In this document: positions 13,496 through 20,755 of the stretch, piece after piece | How positions within the stretch are numbered: position 1 is the stretch's first letter | Layout of the letters: each line of letters opens with the position of its first letter | DNA from: a virus | Reading direction: 5' to 3' (one strand) | IMG/VR virus record: IMGVR_UViG_3300042507_000373 | Coordinates: 1-28,936 of that record | Length of the DNA: 28,936 bases | Translations under genes and position numbers: made by a program | The notes under the pieces: model-generated | The model's input: only the letters and a program-made list of their open reading frames with translations | What the model was told of the DNA's origin: nothing | Database searches by the model: none

Positions 13496-13831
13496 TTAAG
13501 TGATTTCGCGGCCAGATGCGCGGATGGTCAGTGATGTGGCTGAACTGGCAATGGTTGAGATAAAGCTACCAGACTCCAATGCTTGGCCAACCAGCTCTGG
13601 GCAGGTGTAGGTCTCATCAGGTGCAATGGCGCGGGTATCCATGATCAGGTTTGATGCGCCAGCAGAGCCACCACTGGTCACCAAGTTGACGCTGATTGTC
13701 ACGTTGGTCGTGTTTGTGTTGGTGATCGTGAACTTGTCAATGATCGCCTTGCAGTTGGTCGCTGTGTATTGCGTGGTCTGAGTGGATTCGGCCTGCTTTG
13801 GTGGGATCAGCACCTTGATTGATACGGTCAT
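13496..13831 (-). CDS. small beta-rich minor virion protein
   Basis: The 111-residue product starts MTVSIKVLIPPKQ and consists of alternating strands (KAIIDKFTITNTNTTNVTISVNLV) with Ser/Thr/Asn-rich turns and a short acidic segment before TYTCPELVGQAL. The composition fits a single beta-sandwich domain, as in decoration or fibre-accessory proteins. It is three bases downstream of the fibre-like gene. No enzymatic motif is present. Assignment to the virion is inferred from position and composition. Confidence 0.7.
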   Translation of the reverse strand: MTVSIKVLIPPKQAESTQTTQYTATNCKAIIDKFTITNTNTTNVTISVNLVTSGGSAGASNLIMDTRAIAPDETYTCPELVGQALESGSFISTIASSATSLTIRASGREIT

Positions 13832-13834
13832 GGT

Positions 13835-15793
13835 TTACTCCAAAAGAAGAATGTTATTTGGCACGTATTGTGTCATCAGCCAGTTAGTTCCGTCTGACAC
13901 AAGTGTCGCAGAGTCACCTGAACTTGCCAAGAGAATCGAAGTTCCAGCAGCTCCACCAGCCAGTGGAACGACATTTGATGATGCTGACACCAACGTCTGT
14001 GCCTGGTAGTTCTGGAAGTGCAACACTCGTCCTGAGTAAGACGATGCAGCAGGAAGCGTGGCTGTACAAGACGAGCCAGACTTGTTGTTGATGATCCAGT
14101 TGTCCGTCACCGCAACGCTGAAGTTGGCTGTATAGGTGACTGGCGCTGATGTGGATTGTTTGTTGTTGAATGTTGTCCAATCAGTCGAACTTAACGCACC
14201 GCGATTGGTTGCCGATGCCGTAGGCACATTCAGCGTGATGACTGGCGTTGTGGTTCCGTTGGCAACAGTTGAGGAGAGGTCTGTGCCAGTCGTTCCCAAA
14301 GTAAGCGCTGCCACCGATGTGACCGTACCACCAGAGCCTGTGGCCGATAGCGTACCGGCAGCAAAACTGACACCAGTGCCAATCGTGACGTTACTAAATC
14401 CACCAGAGCCATTGCCATACAGAATCGATGTTCCACTGGTGGCTGGCGCATAGTCTGTGCCAGATGTAGCGGCAGAAATTGCCGTACCGTTTCCTTTGAG
14501 CAAACCAGTGATTGTGGTGGTCAGTGTGATGGCTGGTGTTGTTGTGGCAGTGGCCACCGTACCAGCAAAGCCGTTGGCAGACACGACAGACGCACTGGTG
14601 ACCGTACCTGTACCATAAGGCAGGGCAGGAATATCAGCGGCCACCAAAGCCCTGAACGTAGGCACACCTGATGAGCCATTGGGTGCGGCCAGCACATAGT
14701 TTGCGGTCTTGGCAGCGTATGGGTTTTGCGTGTCGCCATAGCCAGAAGCCAAACTGATCGCTGGCGTAGTTCCGCCTGACGATACGACAGGCGAAGTTCC
14801 GGTGACCGATGTGACAGCGCCAGCAGTGCTTATGGGAGCATTTTCCCAGCGTAGTTGGACTCCATCGTAAACTAGCACATCACCATTGGCTGGTGTTGGC
14901 GCGTAAACATCAGACAGTTGGCTGACCAATGGCTCGGCCTGAACTCTGACAAAAACCGATCCAGAGCCTGCTGTGGCTGCATTGACGACTGCGGCCACCA
15001 CAATGTGTGGAAGTGGTGCTGTCGGTTGCGTCTTGGTCAATCCACCAGCAAATGATGGGTTGTAGTACAAGATGTCACCGTCTGCCCAGACCTCACCATA
15101 CGGTGTGCCGGTGGTGTTGAATCCTCGAACTAGGCCAAAGCTGGAGACTAGCCCGAATCCATTGTTTGCGATTGCTTCTGCGGCCACGCCCATGATGAGC
15201 TGGCCATTGGTCACGCCAGTTGATGGCTTGCCTTTAAGCACGCCAGATGCGCCAACAGAACCATCGAACATCACCAGCTGGCCTTTGGCAATGGCTGCCG
15301 ATGCCTTGATGTAGTAATACTGCGACTCGCCAATGGCTTGATTGACGTTTGGTGTCATCTCAAGATTGAGAGTGTAGCCACCGTTCCAATGCATCCGGCC
15401 AACTTTCACGGCTGGCGATGGCGTGGTGGTGTTGAAGTCAATGTAATCGGTCGTCACAGAATTGTTGTTCTGGATGGCTGGCGCAGTTGCAATCAGTTCA
15501 AGCGTTCGAGCCAATTGAGCCACAGCATCCAATGCCTGTTGCACTTTGGCATTGAGCACAGCATCCTCGACTCCAGTATCTTGTGCTAATGCAGCGAGCT
15601 GTGCAAGCGCTTCGTTTGCTGTAGCAGCTGCCGTATCTGCCTGGTATTCAAAGTCAGTTCCGACAATGACTTGCAACTCATCAACTGTGGAAAATAGCAG
15701 TTCAAACTGCCTGATCTGTTGCTGATCAGTCAAAAACTGCGCAAGTTGATCTCGCGTCAGATTGAGTCTGCGGGATGTGGGTGCGGTTGCCAT
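13835..15793 (-). CDS. long fibre-like tail protein at the tail-needle position
   Basis: The 652-residue product begins with a helical part (residues about 10-105, with TRDQLAQFLTDQQQIRQFE and repeated Ala-rich helices) and then becomes a Gly/Thr/Ser-rich beta domain. Repeated segments such as GTVTSASVVSANG, GTVTSVAALTLG and TTPAITL are typical of elongated trimeric fibres. It ends in a compact strand-rich domain. In P22 the gene after gp10 is the tail needle gp26, which plugs the portal; this protein holds that slot but is nearly three times longer and ends as a fibre. It could combine plug and fibre, or the plug may be elsewhere. The start overlaps the gp10-like stop by one base. Confidence 0.75.
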   Translation of the reverse strand: MATAPTSRRLNLTRDQLAQFLTDQQQIRQFELLFSTVDELQVIVGTDFEYQADTAAATANEALAQLAALAQDTGVEDAVLNAKVQQALDAVAQLARTLELIATAPAIQNNNSVTTDYIDFNTTTPSPAVKVGRMHWNGGYTLNLEMTPNVNQAIGESQYYYIKASAAIAKGQLVMFDGSVGASGVLKGKPSTGVTNGQLIMGVAAEAIANNGFGLVSSFGLVRGFNTTGTPYGEVWADGDILYYNPSFAGGLTKTQPTAPLPHIVVAAVVNAATAGSGSVFVRVQAEPLVSQLSDVYAPTPANGDVLVYDGVQLRWENAPISTAGAVTSVTGTSPVVSSGGTTPAISLASGYGDTQNPYAAKTANYVLAAPNGSSGVPTFRALVAADIPALPYGTGTVTSASVVSANGFAGTVATATTTPAITLTTTITGLLKGNGTAISAATSGTDYAPATSGTSILYGNGSGGFSNVTIGTGVSFAAGTLSATGSGGTVTSVAALTLGTTGTDLSSTVANGTTTPVITLNVPTASATNRGALSSTDWTTFNNKQSTSAPVTYTANFSVAVTDNWIINNKSGSSCTATLPAASSYSGRVLHFQNYQAQTLVSASSNVVPLAGGAAGTSILLASSGDSATLVSDGTNWLMTQYVPNNILLLE

Positions 15794-17205
15794 TAGTACG
15801 CCAATGCCTCGATCTGAGCTTCAAGACGGATGAATGAAACATGGGCATCGCTGTCGCCACGAAAGCGCTGGATTCGCCAATTGCGCATGTGTCCTTGTTG
15901 GAACCATGCCAAACGCTTGACAGTGTTTCCAATCGTTCCAACAGTAATGCTGCGGTCTTGGCTCCATGACTTGCCATCCACGCTGTAGCTGGTACTAATC
16001 TGTGGGTTGGTGCCCAAAGCTACGCTTCCGGTCAAACTGACCAGTTCTAGCTCATTAAAGATCGCGCCATTGCTTTCGTTGTAGACGATAAGCGTGCCAA
16101 ATTCCCATCGCACCTGCTGGCCCCAATGCTCACCAGTGCTTTGCACTAGGTAGCCGATGGAGCTGGATTGTGGGTCGCCCACCAGCCACTTGTCGTAAAT
16201 CCAAACCATGTTGCGTGCGCGATACTGTGCAAAACCGACCACCGTTGTGGCCAGCGTAAACCAGACAGGCTCGCCCAATGCTTCAGATGCTGATGCGTCA
16301 TAAACGATGGTGCGGTCTGGCAAGTGCACATAGAGGTGCTGATGATTCTTGTCGTTGCGTGCTTCAAGTTGAACGCGCACCAGCTGTGCTTCTGTGTATT
16401 GCAGGAGCAGATTGTCAATCTCTTGCGTGCTAAGTTTCTGAGTAGTGGCTGCTGCGCCAATGTAAATCGATGGCGCTTCGTTTCGACCACCACCTAAAAA
16501 TGCAATGCGTTCAATGAATATGCAGCATGCATGTGTTCCAAGAACACCCTTTTGGACTTGTGCGCCATCGATGCGTGCGAAAGGAAACAACTCGCCACCC
16601 ACGTTGTCAAAGACCTCAATGGTGTTGCTGTTGAGTGCATAGACCTCGTTGCGCAACTTAATGAGCGCCACCACAGGGTCTGGGTCAACTTCTGAACTTC
16701 CGTACTTTAGTGGGTTGACTGCCAGTGGATTGGACAGTTCTGTCACGACCAAATTTGCACCGTCAGTCGTCATGAAGTAGCCGTCGACCCAGCAAAAGTC
16801 GAGCACCACACCGAGGTCTGGATCGGTGTTCTGCGTGAGGGTAGATGCAACTGGGTCCCAAAAATACAGTCGGCCACCAGATGCAATGCCAAGCAGATCG
16901 AAACTGTAATCAAGTGTCACCAACTCAGTTGTTGGCCCACCAACATCGCCAAGAGTGGTAACTGTGCCATTGCTGGCCACCGACACCAGCTTAGTGCCCA
17001 TGACTCGGTAGCAGACACCATTCCAGTTGATGCCACCACGGTCAATGCCTGGGCCAGTTCCATTGGCCACAATGCCATCGCCTGGACGCAGGAATCCATT
17101 GCTGATGCCAGACTTCTTTGGAACCGGCACCATGTTGACAGGGTAGCTGGTGCGAAGTTCTGGCGTGTTGTCAGCGTAGATGCCGTTGAGGATTGGGATT
17201 TGCAT
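15793..17205 (-). CDS. packaged-DNA stabilisation protein, P22 gp10-like tail hub
   Basis: The 470-residue product matches P22 gp10 (472 residues) in length and start: MQIPILNGIYADNTPELRTSYPVNMVPVP resembles the gp10 opening with its PVNM motif and the GFLRPGDGI that follows. It has the repeated beta-propeller-like strands expected of gp10 (LVTLDYSFDLLGIASGGRLYFW, DGYFMTTDGANLVV). gp10 binds below gp4 and helps close the portal and hold tailspikes. The head-binding adaptor at 7640-8122 would be its partner by analogy. It lies downstream of the gp4-like gene as in P22. Confidence 0.88.
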   Translation of the reverse strand: MQIPILNGIYADNTPELRTSYPVNMVPVPKKSGISNGFLRPGDGIVANGTGPGIDRGGINWNGVCYRVMGTKLVSVASNGTVTTLGDVGGPTTELVTLDYSFDLLGIASGGRLYFWDPVASTLTQNTDPDLGVVLDFCWVDGYFMTTDGANLVVTELSNPLAVNPLKYGSSEVDPDPVVALIKLRNEVYALNSNTIEVFDNVGGELFPFARIDGAQVQKGVLGTHACCIFIERIAFLGGGRNEAPSIYIGAAATTQKLSTQEIDNLLLQYTEAQLVRVQLEARNDKNHQHLYVHLPDRTIVYDASASEALGEPVWFTLATTVVGFAQYRARNMVWIYDKWLVGDPQSSSIGYLVQSTGEHWGQQVRWEFGTLIVYNESNGAIFNELELVSLTGSVALGTNPQISTSYSVDGKSWSQDRSITVGTIGNTVKRLAWFQQGHMRNWRIQRFRGDSDAHVSFIRLEAQIEALAY

Positions 17206-17208
17206 GGC

Positions 17209-17493
17209 TTACCACTTGACCTTGTTGGCCCAGTACGCTGCGCTCATCTTGCCCTTGGCAATGTTCTCAGCATGTCTGGCCTTGAATGATTCTCGACGAG
17301 TCTTGTCTGCTTTGGACTCGCCTTCCTTCTTTGGAGACCCAGACACGCCTTGCTGACCAAAGCGAATTGTCTTCACTTGGTCACCAGCCTTGGCCACGAC
17401 AACGTGGCTTTTGGTCGGATGCGATGGGGTGCGCTTGGGCTTGTTGTAGCCTTCCACGCCAACGCGAGCAAGTCTTGAGTCTTTGGTGGCCAT
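17209..17493 (-). CDS. small basic conserved phage protein
   Basis: The 94-residue protein is strongly basic and has the sequence character RLARVGVEGYNKPKRTPSHP, HVVVAKAGDQVKTIRFGQQG and a C-terminal SFKARHAENIAKGKMSAAY. Near-identical patterns recur in short-tailed marine and freshwater phages as far as I recall, always without function. It is likely nucleic-acid-associated or a virion assembly factor, given the charge and the structural neighbourhood. Its ATG overlaps the previous stop by one base (TAATG). Confidence 0.8.
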   Translation of the reverse strand: MATKDSRLARVGVEGYNKPKRTPSHPTKSHVVVAKAGDQVKTIRFGQQGVSGSPKKEGESKADKTRRESFKARHAENIAKGKMSAAYWANKVKW

Positions 17494-17786
17494 TAGATGC
17501 CGCCTTCTCCTGTGGCCACGTTTAATGTGGTGCCAGAAGCAGAGATGTGCGCCAACTCGGTATCTTCAGTGGATTTGCGAATGATGATCTCGCTATTTGC
17601 ACGAACAGGAATGTCAGCTGTAGTTGCTGCACCACCGCCAATGCGGACATAGCAAATGTTTGCGCCACTGTTGACCAAACGGACTGCTTTATCCTGTTGG
17701 TTGATGGTAATGCTTGCGGATGAAGCAGCAGGTGTGACAACTTGGTTTGCGCCAAGGCGCTGACTGAATTGATTGACTACAGACAT
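17493..17786 (-). CDS. small beta-rich virion-associated protein
   Basis: The 97-residue product starts MSVVNQFSQRLGANQVVTPA and has regular beta strands (ASITINQQDKAVRLVNSG, CYVRIGGGAAT, RANSEIIIRKS) consistent with a single beta-sandwich. AGGAG precedes the ATG. It is translationally linked to the downstream basic protein and lies between gp4-like and gp10-like genes. Similar small proteins occur in this position in many podoviruses and are thought to be minor structural or decoration proteins. It shares fold character, not clear sequence, with the 111-residue protein at 13496-13831. Confidence 0.7.
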   Translation of the reverse strand: MSVVNQFSQRLGANQVVTPAASSASITINQQDKAVRLVNSGANICYVRIGGGAATTADIPVRANSEIIIRKSTEDTELAHISASGTTLNVATGEGGI

Positions 17787-17802
17787 GGTTTTCTCCTAAG
17801 AA

Positions 17803-18258
17803 TTAAGCAATGCGATACCACGAATTTGTGGCTTGGTAGAAGCGCATGCGGAAGAAGTCCTGCGCTGCGAGTGTGCTTGGTGCTCCATAGCCATTGGCTG
17901 CGCCATTGAGCGCCAGCGTGAAGGCTGTGATCTGCTGAGTGGTGGTCACCAGAACCTCAGTGCCATCAGGTGTGCTAGTGTTCAATGGCAGAGTGATCGT
18001 GCCTGTGGCCAGAGTGCCAGCAGGCTGGATGACCATCCATTGCTGTTCACTGACTGGCGTTGGAACCGTCACATTGAAGCCGGTGCCTGGTGTGTACAAG
18101 TTTGTGGCCACAGTCGGTGCAGCGAATACTTGCTGAAAGTATTGCAACAGTTGCGTGATCGAAACCTTGCGAGCGTCTCCATTATTGGAGACATAAACCG
18201 GAAGCAGATCACCGCCAGAGACTTGGCTGATGCCTGATAGTTGATTGATTGTTGGCAT
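17803..18258 (-). CDS. fibre-type structural protein with a docking-like N-terminus
   Basis: The 151-residue product starts PTINQLSGISQVSGGDLLPVY followed by SNNGDARKVSITQLLQY. This resembles the N-terminal module of the fibre at 6892-7602 (ISALTSATTPLAGTEVLPI...VKVATDDL) and other phage fibre N-termini. The rest is beta-rich (TGTITLPLNTSTPDGTEVLVTT) with a final FYQATNSWYRIA like many fibre tips. It is encoded right after the gp4-like gene and may be a short fibre or a hub attachment factor. GAGGAAA precedes the ATG. Confidence 0.7.
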   Translation of the reverse strand: MPTINQLSGISQVSGGDLLPVYVSNNGDARKVSITQLLQYFQQVFAAPTVATNLYTPGTGFNVTVPTPVSEQQWMVIQPAGTLATGTITLPLNTSTPDGTEVLVTTTQQITAFTLALNGAANGYGAPSTLAAQDFFRMRFYQATNSWYRIA

Positions 18259-18270
18259 GATTGTGTTTCC

Positions 18271-18753
18271 TCAGTTGAATTCGAGTGGGCCATCTTGACC
18301 GGCCAAGACTGGATCGACTGGCGGACGGATGAAAGGATTGTCGTATACGCGCCAAGGCTTGTTGCCTGCGCCTGCTGGCATGGTGCTTGGCAGTTGTTGC
18401 TCCATTGGCATGGCCGCACGCGACAGCAGGGTGTTGTAGGACTCCTTGGCCGTTGCCTTAGTGTCTGGCATGACCTGCTTGCCGTAGCTTGGAGCCAGTT
18501 TGATCGCCAGATTGGTGTAGATGGCCTCGTTGGATGAGTCAGGCACGTTGGTTTGCTCATCCAGATCGCTGTCTTGGGGGCTTGATGGCAGTGGGTAGCC
18601 CAAGCGAATGCCGAGTGCATTCCATGCTGCGATCATGGTGTCGAGCCTGCGCAAAGCAGACTGCAACTGCTCAGGGGTCAGATCAAAGACGTAGGAGGCT
18701 AGGCCAATTTCCTCGAAGGCCTGTGCAACGAATTGGCGTTTTGTCCATCCCAT
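18271..18753 (-). CDS. tail accessory factor / head completion protein, P22 gp4-like
   Basis: The 160-residue product (P22 gp4 has 166) starts MGWTKRQFVAQAFEEIGLAS and contains QLQSALRRLDTMIAAWN and the DSSNEAIYTNLAIKLAPSYG segment, typical of the gp4 family that binds the portal ring and starts tail assembly. The Pro-rich C-terminal region (NKPWRVYDNPFIRPP) would be the flexible extension. TAGGAG precedes the ATG. It is encoded upstream of the gp10-like gene, as in P22, with small inserted genes between. Confidence 0.88.
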   Translation of the reverse strand: MGWTKRQFVAQAFEEIGLASYVFDLTPEQLQSALRRLDTMIAAWNALGIRLGYPLPSSPQDSDLDEQTNVPDSSNEAIYTNLAIKLAPSYGKQVMPDTKATAKESYNTLLSRAAMPMEQQLPSTMPAGAGNKPWRVYDNPFIRPPVDPVLAGQDGPLEFN

Positions 18754-18754
18754 G

Positions 18755-19051
18755 TCATTCTCCTATGTTCTCAGACAATCTGTCTTGGATCAATTGTCCC
18801 AGTTTTTTGTCTTTTGTGCGACCATCAAAGCGAATTCCGAGTTCTGTGGCTTTGGCCTCAAGTTCCTCGCGGGTTGGCGCTGCATCGTCTTCTGGCATGA
18901 TGGCCTGAGATTCTGCGGCTTTGGCCGCTGCCTCGGCTTGCTCGCGTATCAATCTATGGTTGATGCCGTCGATAGGCTTGGATGGCTTGCGTACCTTCAC
19001 AGGCTTTCTATTCTTTGCGTACCTTGGCATGAGAATGATGGCTTCCATCAT
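18755..19051 (-). CDS. HeH/SAP-like domain protein, 98 residues
   Basis: The N-terminal part is strongly basic (RYAKNRKPVKVRKPSKP). A helical middle follows, and then a C-terminal domain REELEAKATELGIRFDGRTKDKKL that matches the small helix-extended-helix / SAP / Rho-N type fold common in phage capsid- and DNA-associated proteins. The ATG at 19051 overlaps the stop of the upstream gene as ATGATG; a second ATG at 19048 and MPRYAK at 19030 are alternatives. The start codon lies inside a 7-bp hairpin. It probably binds DNA or another structural protein; the exact role is unknown. Confidence 0.7.
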   Translation of the reverse strand: MMEAIILMPRYAKNRKPVKVRKPSKPIDGINHRLIREQAEAAAKAAESQAIMPEDDAAPTREELEAKATELGIRFDGRTKDKKLGQLIQDRLSENIGE

Positions 19052-19224
19052 TTGGCCTTTCTTTTCATGGGCTTTGCTGTTTTTGCTGCGGCTTTGAAGG
19101 CTGCGGCAGTAGGTGCGCCCTTTGTGCCTGGCTTGCGCATGCGCTCAGGGGTTTTCCCTGCGGCCTTCTGGTCTGCAATACGCTCACGCTTGGCGTGAAT
19201 GTTTGCATACAAACCGGCCTTCAT
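19048..19224 (-). CDS. small very basic conserved phage protein, 58 residues
   Basis: The product begins MKAGLYANIHAKRERIADQK and contains KTPERMRKPGTKGAPTAAAF followed by a Lys/Ala tail. It matches in character the small KAGLYANI...RKPGTKGAPT proteins found in many phages next to head genes. The ATG overlaps the upstream stop as ATGA and its TGA overlaps the next ATG, supporting the frame. With about one third Lys, Arg or His it is likely nucleic-acid-binding or capsid-associated. Function is unknown. Confidence 0.75.
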   Translation of the reverse strand: MKAGLYANIHAKRERIADQKAAGKTPERMRKPGTKGAPTAAAFKAAAKTAKPMKRKAK

Positions 19225-19391
19225 TTCATGGCCTTCTTTGGCGCTTTGCTGGGCTTGCCTGCGGCCTTGGCTGCTTTGGTGGCCACATTCAATGCGATGG
19301 CCACGGCTTGCTTCATAGGCTTGCCTGCTTTTTTCTCGGCTTTGATGTTCTTGCCGATGGATTTGCTTGAATAACCTTTTGTCAATGGCAT
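19221..19391 (-). CDS. small basic conserved phage protein, DUF6496-like, 56 residues
   Basis: The product starts MPLTKGYSSKSIGKNIKAEK and continues KAGKPMKQAVAIALNVATKA with a Lys/Ala/Pro tail. The motif KGYS...I..NI..E..AGK..KQAVAIAL is typical of DUF6496-type phage proteins, encoded near head and replication genes and of unknown function. AGGAG at about eight bases upstream of the ATG supports the start. It is the first gene after the coat protein, separated from it by the UUCG hairpin at 19412-19429. Its stop overlaps the next start as ATGA. Confidence 0.78.
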   Translation of the reverse strand: MPLTKGYSSKSIGKNIKAEKKAGKPMKQAVAIALNVATKAAKAAGKPSKAPKKAMK

Positions 19392-19411
19392 GGTGTGCTC
19401 CTATTGAGAAA

Positions 19412-19429
19412 GGGGGGCCGAAGCCCCCC
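19412..19429 (-). terminator. strong GC hairpin with UUCG loop after the coat gene
   Basis: On the minus strand GGGGGGC pairs with GCCCCCC around a TTCG tetraloop, giving a 7-bp all-GC stem 16 bases after the coat stop. The following TTTCTC is only a weak U tract, so partial termination or protection of the abundant coat message is more likely than a full stop. All downstream structural genes would be affected by it. Confidence 0.6.
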
Positions 19430-19445
19430 AGTCTATTTTGCTGGA

Positions 19446-20738
19446 TTACTGGTTGAACAACAAGATGCCAGACATCTCGGGGTTCTTGTTAACCACACCG
19501 AACAACGTGTCCATACGATACTTGATCGTCATGCTGTTGATGTCGTACCACTTTTGCAAGACCAACTCAATGCCTTGGTCTGTGCTTGCACGCATCACTG
19601 CAACACCAGCGTCAGATGGCACTGCGTAACGGCCAGGCAAGATTTCCAAGGAGTCACGCTGCCAGAACACGTTCACAGAAGCTGCATTGGCGTTCAAGAA
19701 TGTGATGGCGGCTGCATCGGCTGCGATGGCAACTTCCACGTTCTTGTACTGCAACTGAGCGTCTGTTGGGCCTGTGCCACCGATGGTTTGAGCACCAATG
19801 ATAGGAGGCGTGATGGTCATGGTAGTGCCAGAATCAACAGACACAACACGGAAAGTCTTCAACTGACCAGTGCTTTGCTTGGTGATGTGGTGCACAGCAT
19901 AGACTTCAGCGATCTTGAATGCATCGCCAGCAGCAATGCCGGTGGTGCTGTTCACGGTCACGGTCTGGAAGCGGTTGTCCACGTTGATCTGGCCGCCCAC
20001 AGCTGTGGAAGTGGCTTGAGGAGCGTAGTTCGCTTGTGTGTTAGAGCCGTTTGTGTCGATGGTCTTGCTAGTGCCAGCAGCAGCTGCCAAGCGGTTTGCG
20101 TAGTCCATCTTGTAGGTGTCGAAGCCTGCGACCATGCCAACGTAGTTGCGCTCGTATGCCTTGTCAGACTTGGCATTGCCGAACGAACGGCTGGCTTGAG
20201 ACAAGTTACCGGCAAGACCGTTGTAGTCACGGCTAGACAAAGCCATGAAACGATCGTAGTCAGGAACACCTTGCTCGTTCATGATGGTGTCGCACAAAGA
20301 GACATCGTCATAGTCACCAGCAGCGCCACCGATAGGCACAACCAAAGAGCCGAGGTTTGCGGCAGAGCTCATGATGGCCACGTTGATGTCAGAGGCCAGC
20401 TTTTGCTTGGCGCTCTCACCCAGACGGCCTTCTTGCAACGCATCGCGCAACTCGAGGGCAGTCATTTCCCAAGGCACAGTCTGGCTGTAGTTCAAGCTGG
20501 CGGGAACGGCCAACTGTGTCATGCCTTGGTATTGGCCAGCAATGCTCTGACCAGGCGTGCTGTTGATGGACTGAGCGATGTAGGGTTGGGGACGCCAGAT
20601 GGTGTTGTTGGCGCGTTCCATCATTGTCTGATCTGTGTTGTAGATGTTGACATGACGAGACAAAACCAGCGCGTCTTGGAAGCCTTCGAGGAGGTCTTCA
20701 AACGCAACGCGCTCTTCTTTTGAGAAACTATTGGACAT
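19446..20738 (-). CDS. major coat protein, P22 gp5-like
   Basis: The 430-residue product has exactly the length of P22 coat protein gp5 and the HK97-like fold family it belongs to. The start (SKEERVAFEDLLEGFQDALVLS) and YNTDQTMMERANNTIWRPQP resemble the N-arm region of the P22-type coat family. A beta-rich segment around residues 240-320 (INVDNRFQTVTVNSTTGIAAG to TMTITPPI) corresponds to the inserted I-domain position. It forms the procapsid together with the scaffold encoded upstream. TAAGGA precedes the ATG. It is followed by a strong hairpin, consistent with special handling of its message. Confidence 0.9.
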   Translation of the reverse strand: MSNSFSKEERVAFEDLLEGFQDALVLSRHVNIYNTDQTMMERANNTIWRPQPYIAQSINSTPGQSIAGQYQGMTQLAVPASLNYSQTVPWEMTALELRDALQEGRLGESAKQKLASDINVAIMSSAANLGSLVVPIGGAAGDYDDVSLCDTIMNEQGVPDYDRFMALSSRDYNGLAGNLSQASRSFGNAKSDKAYERNYVGMVAGFDTYKMDYANRLAAAAGTSKTIDTNGSNTQANYAPQATSTAVGGQINVDNRFQTVTVNSTTGIAAGDAFKIAEVYAVHHITKQSTGQLKTFRVVSVDSGTTMTITPPIIGAQTIGGTGPTDAQLQYKNVEVAIAADAAAITFLNANAASVNVFWQRDSLEILPGRYAVPSDAGVAVMRASTDQGIELVLQKWYDINSMTIKYRMDTLFGVVNKNPEMSGILLFNQ

Positions 20739-20755
20739 GGTATTTCCTTAAAAAA

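Noticed and set aside
19395-20723. 442-codon plus-strand frame opposite the coat gene
   Set aside because: It mirrors the codon bias of the coat gene on the other strand, has no ribosome binding site and no recognisable motif, while the coat protein is secure.
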